A stretch of 64,000 bases of DNA from Halomonas sp. DQ26W (GCF_003339685.1 NZ_QPKI01000015.1:1-64000); one strand, 5' to 3'. Numbered from the stretch's first letter, positions 53,322-62,921 are shown. Made by a program: numbers and translations. Notes: generated from the sequence alone by a model not told the origin.

Positions 53322-55178
53322 TCAGCCTTTCGCTATCATCGAACACGTCACCACCCGATTGCGGTCGCTCGCTTTGGCTTCGTACATGGCCTTGTCGGCG
53401 AGGCGATAGAGCGACTCCACGTCACGTACAGCGCCGCATCCCTGGCACGCCACCAAACCGAAGGAGGCCGTGATCACCCCATGCGTGGAAGCCTCATGGG
53501 GAATATGCAGTTCCTGGAGGGCCTGGCGGAACCGTTCCAGCACTTGCTGACCCTCTTCCAGCGAATCGACGGCCAGCAGCAGGCCGAACTCCTCCCCCCC
53601 CAGGCGAAAGATCCGATCACCGGCGCGGCGGAAGTGATCGAGCAGCAGAGTGGATATCCGTATCAGTACTTCATCGCCGGCTTGGTGGCCATAGGTGTCG
53701 TTGTAGAGCTTGAAGTCGTCGATATCCATCACCGCAAACAGCAGCGGTTGGCCATTGCGTCGCCGTCGATTCACTTCGTCCTCGACCAGCTCCTGGAACT
53801 GTCGACGATTCAACAAACCGGTCAGCGGGTCGGTACGCGCCATGATCGTGAGCTGTCGGTTGGCGCGTTCCAACTGCCGGGTACGCTGTTGCACCTCGCC
53901 TTCCAGGCGTTCGTTGAGGGAGCGTTGCAAGTCGGACGTGGCGCGTTCGGCGGCAAGCTTATCAGTCTTGAACTGGTTGATCTTCCAAGCCAGCCCCAGG
54001 GAGAGCAGCAGGAACTCGATCCCCGAACCTAGCAGGACGGCGTACTCGGTGACGATGTTGTAGGGCAGCACCCCCGCTACTCGCAGAAAGTAAAGCGTGA
54101 TGCCGATCAGCAGCACGCTCCAGGCCACCAGGTAGATCCGAGCTAGCGTGTCGCCACAAAGACCCCGCCACGCCGCCACACCGAGCAACAGGCACGAGAG
54201 CAGAATGGCGCCCGGAATCAACAGGTGGAATACCGGTGCATAGTGACCGAACAGCGCCGGCAACGCGCTCACCAGGCACAGGCCGGCCAGCCCGTAGAGC
54301 GCCTGGGTCAAGCGGGGGGCGTGCTGGCGCAGGTTCAGGTAGCTGTCACTGAAGAACGCGAGGGTAACGGCGAACAAACCGATGTTGAGCGGTACCATCT
54401 GGTTGTTGAACGTCGGCATGTCCGGCCACCAATACTGGAAGGCGAAACCGCGCGACGAAAACATCAGGATGAAGAAGGTCCCGAGGTAGGCAACGTAGTG
54501 CAGCAGGGGACGCTCACGGGTGGCAATGTAAAGCAGCAGGTTGTAGATCAAAAGGGCCAGCAGGGCACCGAAGTAGAGACTGAAGGCCATCAACTCCCGC
54601 TGGGCCTTGGCCAGGAAGCTGGCATAGTCCATGAGATAGAGGGGCGTGGCATCGTACAGCCCGTCGTGGGTATCCAGACGCAAGAAGACCTGCAGCGACT
54701 CGCCAGCCGGGACATGGATGGGCAACACGAAGGTACGGTGGGCGACCGGGCGGGAGTCGAAATTTCTCCGGTTACCGGTATGCCACTGGCGAAGGATCTC
54801 GCCCTGCGGGTTCACCACATAGCCATCGAGGTAGTCGTGCAGCGGCATGGCCAGCTCCAGCAGCCGGCGCACAGGGGCCGAGGAATCGTTCTCGACCCGC
54901 AGCTGCACCCACCAGGCTGCGTCGGAAAAACTGAAGTTGATGGTTTCCTCGCGTGAGGCGCCCCATTCAAAGGTTTCACCACGACTGATCAGCTGCTCGA
55001 TATCGAACTCACGATGCTTGTCTTCCAGCAACAGTACGTTCCGGCCGAGGTTCAGCTTCCCTTGCAAGGCGCCGACGTCGATAGCAGCCAGGGCTTGACT
55101 TGGCAGCAGTAACAGCAGCATTGCCAGCCAGCGAAATGCCACGAAGGTCGGCAAGGGAAACGAGAGACGCCTGGTCAC
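53322..55178 (-). CDS. 7TMR-DISM sensor diguanylate cyclase
   Basis: 618 residues. Signal peptide to about residue 31, a periplasmic 7TMR-DISM extracellular sensor (residues about 35-180, WWVQLRVENDSSAPVRRLLEL), seven membrane helices (about 190-400), a coiled-coil linker (RATSDLQRSLNERLEGEVQQ, about 415-445), and a GGDEF domain with the active motif GGEEF. An RxxD allosteric site (RAGD) sits five residues before it, so c-di-GMP feedback is expected. It converts an external signal, probably a carbohydrate, into c-di-GMP. Confidence 0.92.
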   Translation of the reverse strand: MTRRLSFPLPTFVAFRWLAMLLLLLPSQALAAIDVGALQGKLNLGRNVLLLEDKHREFDIEQLISRGETFEWGASREETINFSFSDAAWWVQLRVENDSSAPVRRLLELAMPLHDYLDGYVVNPQGEILRQWHTGNRRNFDSRPVAHRTFVLPIHVPAGESLQVFLRLDTHDGLYDATPLYLMDYASFLAKAQRELMAFSLYFGALLALLIYNLLLYIATRERPLLHYVAYLGTFFILMFSSRGFAFQYWWPDMPTFNNQMVPLNIGLFAVTLAFFSDSYLNLRQHAPRLTQALYGLAGLCLVSALPALFGHYAPVFHLLIPGAILLSCLLLGVAAWRGLCGDTLARIYLVAWSVLLIGITLYFLRVAGVLPYNIVTEYAVLLGSGIEFLLLSLGLAWKINQFKTDKLAAERATSDLQRSLNERLEGEVQQRTRQLERANRQLTIMARTDPLTGLLNRRQFQELVEDEVNRRRRNGQPLLFAVMDIDDFKLYNDTYGHQAGDEVLIRISTLLLDHFRRAGDRIFRLGGEEFGLLLAVDSLEEGQQVLERFRQALQELHIPHEASTHGVITASFGLVACQGCGAVRDVESLYRLADKAMYEAKASDRNRVVTCSMIAKG

Positions 55179-55250
55179 GTGAGCTCCACGCTGGCATACG
55201 ATGATGCGCCTACTGTATCAGCAAATACCGGCTTGGCGTCCATTGAAAGA

Positions 55251-55284
55251 AAGGACGGCCCCACCGCCAGGCAGGGCCGTCCTT
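55251..55284. terminator. Hairpin terminator downstream of mmsA
   Basis: AAGGACGGCCC / GGGCCGTCCTT, an 11-bp perfect stem with a 12-base loop. On the minus strand the stem ends CGTCCTT with TTCTTTC following, a weak T-tract, so it is most probably the mmsA terminator. Confidence 0.75.
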
Positions 55285-55323
55285 GATTTCAGCGCTTTCG
55301 CCACTGGCGTCAGATCAGCGAGG

Positions 55324-56823
55324 TCAACTCAGCGAGATGGTGCTGTTGATGCCGCTGGAGACGTTCTCGGGCTCGAACCAGCGAGCCGTGACGGTCTTGG
55401 TCTGGGTCCAGAAGGCAATGGCCTGCTTGCCGTTGGGGCCGAGGTCGCCGAGCTTGGAGCCGCGTGAACCGGTGAAGCTGAAGTAGGCCACCGGAACCGG
55501 AATCGGCACGTTGATGCCCACCTGGCCGACGTCGATGTCGCTCTCGAAACGGCGTGCCACCCAGCCGGAGTTGGTGAAGATCGAGGTACCGTTGCCGTTG
55601 GGGTTGGCGTTGATGAATTCGATCGCCTCATCCAGGGTATCGACGCTGACCACGCAGAGCACCGGCCCGAAGATCTCCTCGCGGTAGATGGTCATTTCGG
55701 CGGTCACGTCGGCGAACACGGTGGGGCCGACGAAGTTGCCATGCTCGTAACCCGACACTTCAAAGTCGCGGCCATCCACCAGCAGCTTGGCGCCCTCCTT
55801 CTCGCCGGCATCGATCAGGCGAATCACGCGGTCGCGGGCGGCCGGGGAGACCAGCGGGCCGAGGTCGGCGTCGCGCTGGGTGCCAGGACCCACTTTCATG
55901 TTACGGGCGCCGTCGACGATATCGTCAAGCCACGCCTGGGCCTCACCCACCAGCACTACCACGGAGTTGGCCATGCAGCGTTGTCCCGCGGCGCCGAAGG
56001 CGGAACCCAGCAGGTTGTTGATGGCCTGGCTGCGGTTGGCGTCGGGCATGACGACGCAGTGGTTCTTGGCGCCCATCATCGCCTGCATGCGCTTGCCGGC
56101 GGCAGCGGCGCGGTTGTAGAGCAACGAACCCACGTGGCTCGAGCCGATGAAGGAGAGCGCCTTGATGTCGGCATGGTCAGCAATCTGATTGGCCACGTCC
56201 GGGCCGCCGTGAACCACGTTAAGCACACCAGCCGGCACCCCGGCCTCGTGGGCCAGCTCCACCAGGCGCATGGTGGAGCTCGGATCCTGCTCGGATGGCT
56301 TGAGCACGAAGGTGTTGCCGGTGGCGATGGCCAGCGGGAACATGAAGCACGGTAGCATGATGGGGAAGTTGAAGGCGGTGATACCGGCACCCACCCCCAG
56401 TGGTTGGTTGAGGGTGTAGACATCGATCTCGGTACCAGCGTTCTCTGCCAGCTCGCCAAGCTGCAGCGAAGTGATCGAGCAGGCGTGCTCGATCACTTCC
56501 AGGCCTCGGCCCACCTCGCCCTCGGCGTCGGGTAGCGTCTTGCCGTGCTCCTCGGTGATCAGCGCGGCCAGCTCGGCGGTGTTATCGCGCACCAGCGCCT
56601 GCAGCTTGAGCATGATGCGCATGCGCTTGCCCAGCGGCACCTTGCGCCAGGTCTTGAAGGCTTCCTTGGCGCTGGCCACGGCCTGCTCCACTTCCTCGGC
56701 AGTGCAGAACGGCACCCGGGCGACCACTTCCTGGGTCGCCGGATTGACCACATCGCGCCACTCCTGGCTCTTGGACTGCAAGGGTTGGCCGTCGATGTAC
56801 ATGGGGATTTCGCGGACTGACAT
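55324..56823 (-). CDS. mmsA: CoA-acylating methylmalonate-semialdehyde dehydrogenase
   Basis: 499 residues. Aldehyde dehydrogenase fold with the MmsA marks ITAFNFPIMLPCFMFPLAIATGNTFVLKPSEQDPS, catalytic Cys in AAGQRCMANSVVVLVG, and the C-terminal PVPVAYFSFTGSRGSKLGDL. It converts (methyl)malonate semialdehyde to propionyl- or acetyl-CoA in valine, inositol or beta-alanine breakdown. It is divergent from a LysR gene across a 236-base region. Confidence 0.9.
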   Translation of the reverse strand: MSVREIPMYIDGQPLQSKSQEWRDVVNPATQEVVARVPFCTAEEVEQAVASAKEAFKTWRKVPLGKRMRIMLKLQALVRDNTAELAALITEEHGKTLPDAEGEVGRGLEVIEHACSITSLQLGELAENAGTEIDVYTLNQPLGVGAGITAFNFPIMLPCFMFPLAIATGNTFVLKPSEQDPSSTMRLVELAHEAGVPAGVLNVVHGGPDVANQIADHADIKALSFIGSSHVGSLLYNRAAAAGKRMQAMMGAKNHCVVMPDANRSQAINNLLGSAFGAAGQRCMANSVVVLVGEAQAWLDDIVDGARNMKVGPGTQRDADLGPLVSPAARDRVIRLIDAGEKEGAKLLVDGRDFEVSGYEHGNFVGPTVFADVTAEMTIYREEIFGPVLCVVSVDTLDEAIEFINANPNGNGTSIFTNSGWVARRFESDIDVGQVGINVPIPVPVAYFSFTGSRGSKLGDLGPNGKQAIAFWTQTKTVTARWFEPENVSSGINSTISLS

Positions 56824-57059
56824 GGTGCGTGCTCCTCTCTCTTGTCTTCTGGCTTGTCTGCTTGCTCTTGTCTGCTTGCGCAGCCTGCTTATCGTTGTGA
56901 TGGCCTTCTCGAAGCAAGGCAGATATTAGACTTTGTGTGTATTAGCACACGGAATGGAATGCCATGAGTCTAGCCAGAGGTCGGATTGCCTGACAACGGG
57001 CACTCGGGCACATTGCTTGTGCGCTGTTGCACAACCACGCCGCGCCCCGGGAGACCATC

Positions 57060-58043
57060 ATGCTCGACTGGCAGGACATACAGATCTTTCTGGAAGTGGC
57101 CCGCAGCCAACGGCTGACCGATGCCGCCCGACGCCTGGGCCTTGACCACTCCACCCTATCGCGACGCACCCGCCGCTTCGAGCAAAAACTCAACACCCAG
57201 CTCTTCGAGCGTAGCACTCATGGCTATCATCTGACCGAAGCCGGCCAGCAGTTGCTGGCCCATGCCGAGGAGATGGCCCGCCATGCCTTCGAAGCCGGCG
57301 AAAGCCTCACCGACAAGAACCACCAGCTCAGCGGCCAGATACGCCTGGGGGTCACCGAGGGCTTCGGCACCTGGGTGGTCGCCCCGCTGCTCTCACTCTT
57401 CTGCGAACGCCACCCCGGCATCACCCTGGACCTGCTGGCGCTGCCCCGCGTGGTCAACCTGAGCCGCCATGAAGCGGACCTGGCCATCACCGTAGAGCGC
57501 CCAGTCAGCCCAGGCATGGTGACCTCTCGGCTGTGCGACTACCGGTTGCGGCTGTACGGCAGCCGCGACTATCTGGCGCGCCATGGCACGCCGACTGGGC
57601 TTGCGGAACTCGGCCGCCACCGTCTGATCGGCTATGTGGACGACCTGATCTTCAGCGAGCAGCTCAGCTATCTGGAGCCACTGCTCGACCCCGCCGTGGT
57701 CGGCCAGCCAGGGCCGCACTTCTCGATACGCAGCACCAGCGTGACAACCCAGCATGCCGCCACGTTGAGCGGTGCCGGTCTTGCCGTGCTGCCCTGCTTC
57801 ATGGCCGAGACCAGCGACACGCTCGACAGCGTGCTGGACGACGAGGTAGAGATCGTGCGCCAGTTCTGGATCACCGCGCGCCAGGAGCAGCGGCGCCTGG
57901 CCCGGGTGCGGTTGCTGTGGGACTTCCTGCGCGAGGCACTGGAGGTCAACCGCGCCTTCCTGATGGGCGAGAGTCGCAAGCTCGTGTTACCCGATTCGGA
58001 GCCAATTCCGTCCCGACCATCGCCACCAGGCTGCCGGGAATGA
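57060..58043 (+). CDS. LysR-family regulator, probably of mmsA
   Basis: 327 residues from the ATG at 57060 (GGGAG upstream). Helix-turn-helix FLEVARSQRLTDAARRLGLD, HSTLSRRTRRFEQKL, and an effector domain from about residue 95 (GQIRLGVTEGFGTWVVAPLL, GLAVLPCFMAE). Divergence from mmsA makes mmsA the likely target. The last 20 residues (SRKLVLPDSEPIPSRPSPPG) are an extra tail. Confidence 0.85.
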   Translation: MLDWQDIQIFLEVARSQRLTDAARRLGLDHSTLSRRTRRFEQKLNTQLFERSTHGYHLTEAGQQLLAHAEEMARHAFEAGESLTDKNHQLSGQIRLGVTEGFGTWVVAPLLSLFCERHPGITLDLLALPRVVNLSRHEADLAITVERPVSPGMVTSRLCDYRLRLYGSRDYLARHGTPTGLAELGRHRLIGYVDDLIFSEQLSYLEPLLDPAVVGQPGPHFSIRSTSVTTQHAATLSGAGLAVLPCFMAETSDTLDSVLDDEVEIVRQFWITARQEQRRLARVRLLWDFLREALEVNRAFLMGESRKLVLPDSEPIPSRPSPPGCRE

Positions 58044-58072
58044 TCGATGGAAGCCGGTACTGGCAGCGGCAC

Positions 58073-59551
58073 TCATGTGCCGCAGAAGGTGCGAAAGACC
58101 CGTTCGCGTGGTGATGCCGGCAGGCTGTAATCCTCACGGCCGGGCTGCGCCTCGAATGGCCGTGTGACCACCGAGAGCAACTCTTCGAAGGGAGTGAAGT
58201 TGTCCTCGTCGATGGCTGAGGTCAGCGCCTGCTGGACCCGGTGGTTGCGGGGAATATAGGCCGGATTGACGAGCCGCATCTGCCTGGCCCGCTCGGCGGG
58301 CGGCGCAAGCTCCAGGGTCAGCCGTTCGCGCCAGCGTTCAAGCCAGGCCTCGATGATCTCCGGGCGCTCGAACAGGTCGCCGAGGGCGCTGTCCGCTTCG
58401 CCGGATTCGGCCGCCTCGCAGAGCTGACGGAAGGTCAGGGTGAAGTCGGCCCGCCCCTGCTGCATGGTTTCCAGCAGCGCCTCGGCCAGCGCCTGGTCGC
58501 CCGCCACTTCACGAGTCAGGCCCAGCTTGGCTCGCATGACGGCAAGCCATTCACTCTCGTACTGCTCCGGGTAGGCCTCGATCAGCTCGGTGGCACGTTC
58601 CACCGCCCGCTCCTGGTCGCTGTCGATCAGCGGCAGCAGGGTCTCGGCCAGCCGCGCCAGGTTCCACTGGGCGATCCAGGGCTGATTGGTGTAGGCGTAA
58701 CGCCCGCCCTCGTCGATGGCGCTGAAGACACTCTTCGGATCGTAGGTCTCCATGAAGGCGCAGGGGCCGTAGTCGATGGTCTCACCCGAGACCGTGGTGT
58801 TGTCGGTGTTCATCACGCCATGGATGAAACCCACCCCCACCCACTTTGCTACCAAGGTCGCCTGTCGCGCCTGGATCGCCTCGATCAACGCCATGTAGCG
58901 CTCATGGCCGGACAGCCTTCCCAACTCGGGGTAATGACGCTCGACCACATGATCGGCCAGCTCGCGAATGGCATCGGCATCGCCGCGGGCGGCAAAGTAC
59001 TGGAAGGTGCCGACACGGATATGGCTGGTGGCCACGCGGGTGAGGATCGCTCCCGGCTCGGGAATGCCACGAACCACCCGCTCGCCGGTGGTCACCGCTG
59101 CCAGGGCCCGGGTGGTGGGAATGCCCATGGCGTGCATGGCCTCGCTGACCAGGTACTCCCTCAGCACCGGCCCCAGCGGCGCGCGACCGTCGCCGCCGCG
59201 GGAAAAGGGCGTACACCCGGCCCCCTTGAGCTGAATATCGCGCAACCTGCCTTCCCTGTCTGTCACCTCACCCAGCAGCACGGCACGGCCATCGCCAAGC
59301 CGAGGCACGAAGCCGCCGAACTGGTGGCCGGCGTAGGCCTGCGCCAACGGTTCGGCCCCGGGCGGCACCACGTTGCCGGCAAACCAGACTGTTGCCTCGT
59401 CACTCTCGAAGGTCGCCAGGTCAAAGCCCAACTCGTCGGCCAGGGAACGGTTGAAGGCCACCAGCCGCGGCGAAGCCACGGGAACGGGATCGAAGCGCGC
59501 GTAGAAGCGTTCGGGAAATCGCGCATAGCGAAGGGTGAACGGGGGAAACAT
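58073..59551 (-). CDS. selO: Protein adenylyltransferase SelO
   Basis: 492 residues. SelO/YdiU pseudokinase fold: GNVVPPGAEPLAQAYAGHQFGGFVPRLGDGRA, the catalytic QLKGAGCTPFSRGGDGRAPLG, and GVMNTDNTTVSGETIDYGPCAFMETYDP with the metal-binding Asn and Asp. SelO transfers AMP to protein Ser/Thr/Tyr and responds to redox stress. The C-terminal selenocysteine of animal SelO is replaced by Cys in the final TFCGT, as in other bacteria. Confidence 0.94.
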   Translation of the reverse strand: MFPPFTLRYARFPERFYARFDPVPVASPRLVAFNRSLADELGFDLATFESDEATVWFAGNVVPPGAEPLAQAYAGHQFGGFVPRLGDGRAVLLGEVTDREGRLRDIQLKGAGCTPFSRGGDGRAPLGPVLREYLVSEAMHAMGIPTTRALAAVTTGERVVRGIPEPGAILTRVATSHIRVGTFQYFAARGDADAIRELADHVVERHYPELGRLSGHERYMALIEAIQARQATLVAKWVGVGFIHGVMNTDNTTVSGETIDYGPCAFMETYDPKSVFSAIDEGGRYAYTNQPWIAQWNLARLAETLLPLIDSDQERAVERATELIEAYPEQYESEWLAVMRAKLGLTREVAGDQALAEALLETMQQGRADFTLTFRQLCEAAESGEADSALGDLFERPEIIEAWLERWRERLTLELAPPAERARQMRLVNPAYIPRNHRVQQALTSAIDEDNFTPFEELLSVVTRPFEAQPGREDYSLPASPRERVFRTFCGT

Positions 59552-59695
59552 GGCGGCTCCGAATAGCGACTGGGCACGGGAAGAGTAGATTCACCTGCTA
59601 TGACAAGGCCGGATGGTCAACATTCCGTCAAAGGAAAGTGCACAGCTATTTGCATGGGGAGCACTGTAGGCCTACATTTGGCGAAAATCGAGTCG

Positions 59696-59714
59696 AATTG
59701 CATACAATTATAAT
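59696..59714. promoter_or_regulatory. GntR-like operator overlapping a -10 box
   Basis: AATTGCATACAATT (59696-59709) is an inverted repeat with the core TGCATACA, close to FCD-type GntR operators. It is directly followed by TATAAT (59709-59714), 32 bases before the HAD gene start. The core resembles the palindrome at 63044-63057 upstream of the TRAP gene. Confidence 0.55.
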
Positions 59715-59745
59715 GTCGACTAGCGTCTAACAAGGAAGTGACGGC

Positions 59746-60507
59746 ATGAGCCTTACCCCCCCACAACTCGCCGACATCCGCTGCCTGGCCTTTGATGTCT
59801 TCGGCACGGTGGTTGACTGGCGCAGCAGCATCATTCGCGAAGGCGAGTCGCTCGGGCGTGCCCGTGGACTGGAAGTCGACTGGGCAGCCTTTGCCGATGC
59901 CTGGCGTGCGGGCTATGCCCCTTCGATGAATCGGGTTCGCCAAGGGCGCCTCTCATGGACCTCGCTGGACCAACTGCATCGCATGACGCTGGACCGGCTG
60001 CTCGAGGAGTTCGGCATCACCGAGCTGTCGGAAGCCGACAAGGCCAACTTCAATCGCGCCTGGCACCGACTCAAGCCCTGGCCGGATGCCGTGAACGGCA
60101 TGCACCGCCTGCGCGAGCGGTTCATCCTGACCCCGCTCTCCAACGGCAACATGTCGCTACTGGTCAACATGGCGAAGCAGGCCTGCCTGCCGTGGGACTG
60201 CGTCCTCTCGGCCGAGCTGGCAAGGCACTACAAGCGTGACCCCGAGGTCTACCGCATGGCAGCCCGGCTGCTGGACCTGAGCCCGCAGCAGATCATGATG
60301 GTGGCCGCCCACCAGGACGACCTCAAGGCCGCACACAGCGAGGGGCTGCACACCGCCTTCGTGATGCGCCCGCTGGAGTTCGGGCCACAAGCCAGGCCCG
60401 ACCTGACCGTGGATCCGATCTTCGACTACGTAGCCAGCGATTTCCACGACCTGGCAGACCAGCTTCTGAGCCGCTCGGTGTCGTATCCAGCGTTGGCCTT
60501 GAAATAG
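59746..60507 (+). CDS. HAD-superfamily type II dehalogenase-like hydrolase
   Basis: 253 residues. Nucleophile D17 in AFDVFGTVVDWR, Thr21, SNGN (motif II), Lys in HYKRDPEVY (motif III) and the tail VAAHQDDLKAAHSEG (motif IV). In true L-2-haloacid dehalogenases motif IV carries Ser and Asn where this protein has Ala and His. Dehalogenation is therefore doubtful and another small-phosphate or halo-acid substrate is possible. It precedes a D-2-hydroxyacid dehydrogenase gene by 27 bases. Confidence 0.78.
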   Translation: MSLTPPQLADIRCLAFDVFGTVVDWRSSIIREGESLGRARGLEVDWAAFADAWRAGYAPSMNRVRQGRLSWTSLDQLHRMTLDRLLEEFGITELSEADKANFNRAWHRLKPWPDAVNGMHRLRERFILTPLSNGNMSLLVNMAKQACLPWDCVLSAELARHYKRDPEVYRMAARLLDLSPQQIMMVAAHQDDLKAAHSEGLHTAFVMRPLEFGPQARPDLTVDPIFDYVASDFHDLADQLLSRSVSYPALALK

Positions 60508-60534
60508 CCAGGCACCCGGCAAGGAACCCGCCCG

Positions 60535-61482
60535 ATGAAGATCGTGATACCCGATGACTACCAGGACTGCGTGCGCACGCTCGATGCCTTCGGCAAACTG
60601 GAAGGCCAGGACGTCACCATCCACAACGACACGCTGACCGACCTGGATGCCCTGGCCGAACGCTTCCGCGATGCCGAGGCGCTGGTGCTGATCCGCGAAC
60701 GCACGCCGATCTCCGCCGAGCTGCTGACCCGCCTGCCCAACCTCAGGGTGATCAGCCAGACCGGTGGCGGCGCGGCCCATGTGGACATGGACGCCTGTCG
60801 CCGCCAGGGCGTCACGGTCATGGCCGGCACCGGCTCGCCCCATGCCGCCGCCGAGCTCACCTGGGGGCTGGTCATGGCCGCCATGCGCCATATTCCCCAG
60901 GAGTTCGAGAACCTCAAGGCCGGACGCTGGCAGCGCACCCTGGGCACCGGCCTCAAGGGTCGCACCCTGGGCATCTTCGGCTACGGCAAGATCGGCCAGC
61001 TGATGGCCCGTTACGGCCAGGCCTTCGGAATGAACGTGCTGGTATGGGGTCGTGAGGGCACCCGGGCGCGAGCCGCCGAGGCGGGGCTCGACGTGGCCGG
61101 CAGCAAGGAGGCGCTGTTCGAGCGCAGCGACGTGCTGAGCCTGCACCTGCGATTGAACGCCGAGACCCGCGGCATCGTCACCGCCGAGGACCTCGCCCGC
61201 ATGAAGTCCACCGCATTGGTGGTCAATACCAGCCGCGCCCCGCTGGTCGAGGCCGGCGCCCTGGAGGCGGCACTGCGCGCGGGGCGGCCTGGCCTGGCCG
61301 CCGTGGATGTATTCGACGAGGAGCCGGTAACCCATCACCCGCTGCTCGAGCTGCCCAACTTCCTCGCCACGCCCCACCTCGGCTATGTGGAGAAGAACAG
61401 CTACGAGCTCTACTTCGGCGACGCCTTCGACAATCTGCTCGCCTTCGCCGCGGGACGCCCGGTCACCAACCTGGCCGAGTGA
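60535..61482 (+). CDS. D-2-hydroxyacid dehydrogenase family protein
   Basis: 315 residues. NAD-binding TLGIFGYGKIGQLMARYGQAFGM, catalytic Arg in VVNTSRAPLVEAG, Glu in VDVFDEEPVTHHP, and His in ATPHLGYVEKNSYELYF. It reduces or oxidises a 2-oxo/2-hydroxy acid with NAD(P)H. Co-transcription with the HAD gene suggests the pair handles one compound (for example a 2-hydroxy acid released by the hydrolase); this is inference. Confidence 0.87.
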   Translation: MKIVIPDDYQDCVRTLDAFGKLEGQDVTIHNDTLTDLDALAERFRDAEALVLIRERTPISAELLTRLPNLRVISQTGGGAAHVDMDACRRQGVTVMAGTGSPHAAAELTWGLVMAAMRHIPQEFENLKAGRWQRTLGTGLKGRTLGIFGYGKIGQLMARYGQAFGMNVLVWGREGTRARAAEAGLDVAGSKEALFERSDVLSLHLRLNAETRGIVTAEDLARMKSTALVVNTSRAPLVEAGALEAALRAGRPGLAAVDVFDEEPVTHHPLLELPNFLATPHLGYVEKNSYELYFGDAFDNLLAFAAGRPVTNLAE

Positions 61483-61519
61483 ATCGACGCCGCAGCATGG
61501 ACAGCATGGAGAGAAGCCA

Positions 61520-61560
61520 ATGAGCGCACGTGAAGCGAGCCTCGACCCGAACGGCCTGGC
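61520..61560 (+). pseudogene. Possible 5' stump of a deleted gene
   Basis: ATG at 61520 with GAGAGAAG upstream gives MSAREASLDPNGLA and then runs into the 3' end of the convergent flavin reductase gene, where the frame turns random. The good RBS and sensible first 14 residues suggest the beginning of a third gene of the HAD operon, cut off by deletion. Weak evidence. Confidence 0.25.
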
Positions 61561-61561
61561 G

Positions 61562-62212
61562 TCAGCCGCCCCGTGCCGGGCGGCTCATGGCGCTGCCCGA
61601 CGCCGGCCGCTCGACCACGAACAGGTCGCTGGTTCGGGCGTAGTCGTTTCCGGCCATGCGCCCGATGGGTCGTAGCGCGTCGATGGATACGTGCCGGCCG
61701 TTCCACACCGCGTCGTCCACATGGATCGATACCACCTCCGCCAGTACCAGGTTGCCGGCCAGGGGCTGGTCACCGAAACGGATGATCTCGCGAAGCCGGC
61801 AGCCGAAGGCCACCGGCGCACCCGCCACCCGGGGCACAGAGACCCCGGGCATCGGCAGTTTCTCCAGTCCCGCCAGGGCAAATTCATCCTCGTGGTGAGG
61901 AAGTCCAGCGCTGGTGGCGTTCATCTCCTCCACCAGGCCCTCGCCGCTGATATGGATCACGCACTCCCTCACCTGTTCCAGGTTGCGAATGGTGTCCTTG
62001 GGTTGTCCCTCGCCATCGAGCAGCGGCGAGAATCCCAGCACCGGCGGCGCTACACTCACCACATTGAAGAAAGAGAACGGCGCCAGGTTGGCGTTGCCGT
62101 TGCGATCGAGCGTCGACACCCAGGCGATGGGGCGCGGGCAGACGCTGCCCGAGAAGAGACGGTAGATGGCCCCGATGCTCAGCGAGGCCTCCTCCAGCAG
62201 ATAGTCGCTCAT
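61562..62212 (-). CDS. Flavin reductase-like FMN-binding protein
   Basis: 216 residues from the ATG at 62212, one base after the GntR stop codon. Split-barrel FMN-binding fold: IYRLFSGSVCPRPIAWVSTLDRNGNANLAPFSFFNVVS and GCRLREIIRFGDQPLAGNLVLAEV. These proteins reduce flavins or bind FMN as small oxidoreductases. Its last residues (SGSAMSRPARGG) lie over the stump described at 61520-61560. Confidence 0.83.
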   Translation of the reverse strand: MSDYLLEEASLSIGAIYRLFSGSVCPRPIAWVSTLDRNGNANLAPFSFFNVVSVAPPVLGFSPLLDGEGQPKDTIRNLEQVRECVIHISGEGLVEEMNATSAGLPHHEDEFALAGLEKLPMPGVSVPRVAGAPVAFGCRLREIIRFGDQPLAGNLVLAEVVSIHVDDAVWNGRHVSIDALRPIGRMAGNDYARTSDLFVVERPASGSAMSRPARGG

Positions 62213-62213
62213 G

Positions 62214-62921
62214 TCAGGCCCTTGTACGGTCATGGGGGGCGTCCAGGCGGGTCGCCGACGCATCCAGCTTCTTGACGCTGGCGATGAAATCGCTGAACCG
62301 CTCGCCCTGGATCAACACATGCTCGCGCAGCGTCTGCTCCGCAAGCTCCGCCTCGCCTTGCTCGATGGCGGCGACAATCTTGCGATGCTCGGCAAGGGAG
62401 CCGCCCATGCGCTGGCGTACCTGAAGCTGCAGCCGGCGGTAGGGCTTGAGCCGCTGCTTCAGCTGCCGCGCCTCCTGCGCCAGGAAGCCATTGTGGCTGG
62501 CTGTGTAGATGCAGTCGTGAAAGGTCTCGTTTTCGTAGTAGTACTCGTCGGTATCGCCCGCCTCGGCCGCCGCTTCACAGCGGGCCAGGGCCTCGCGCAG
62601 TGCGGCGAGTTCCTCCTCGCTGATACGCCGTGCCGCCAGGCGCCCGCACATGCCCTCCAGCTCCGCCATCACCTCGAACATCTCGATCAACTGGTCGATG
62701 CCGATCCGGGCGACGAAGGTGCCCTTCTTGGGCGACACCGTGACCAGGCCGCTGGCCACCAGTTGCTGGATCGCCTCGCGAACGGGGGTGCGCGAAACAC
62801 TGAACTCCCGGCCCAGGGCCTCCGGATCGAGCCGCTCTCCCGGCGTCAGCCGACCGTTGATGATGTCATCCTCCAGAGCATCCCTGAGTCGTTGTGCGCT
62901 CGAACGTTTAACACTGCTCAC
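62214..62921 (-). CDS. GntR-family (FCD-type) transcriptional regulator
   Basis: 235 residues. Winged helix RLRDALEDDIINGRLTPGERLDPEALGREFSVSRTPVREAIQQLV, then an all-helical FCD effector domain with metal/ligand residues in ENETFHDCIYTASHNGFL and SLAEHRKIVAAIEQGE. It is divergent from the TRAP binding-protein gene across a 200-base region that contains a perfect palindrome at 63044-63057, so it very likely controls both directions. Confidence 0.88.
   Translation of the reverse strand: MSSVKRSSAQRLRDALEDDIINGRLTPGERLDPEALGREFSVSRTPVREAIQQLVASGLVTVSPKKGTFVARIGIDQLIEMFEVMAELEGMCGRLAARRISEEELAALREALARCEAAAEAGDTDEYYYENETFHDCIYTASHNGFLAQEARQLKQRLKPYRRLQLQVRQRMGGSLAEHRKIVAAIEQGEAELAEQTLREHVLIQGERFSDFIASVKKLDASATRLDAPHDRTRA

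Noticed and set aside
58073..59551. selO as part of the selenium cluster
   Set aside because: Despite its name, this SelO ends with Cys (TFCGT), needs no selenium, and is 11 kb away with unrelated genes between.
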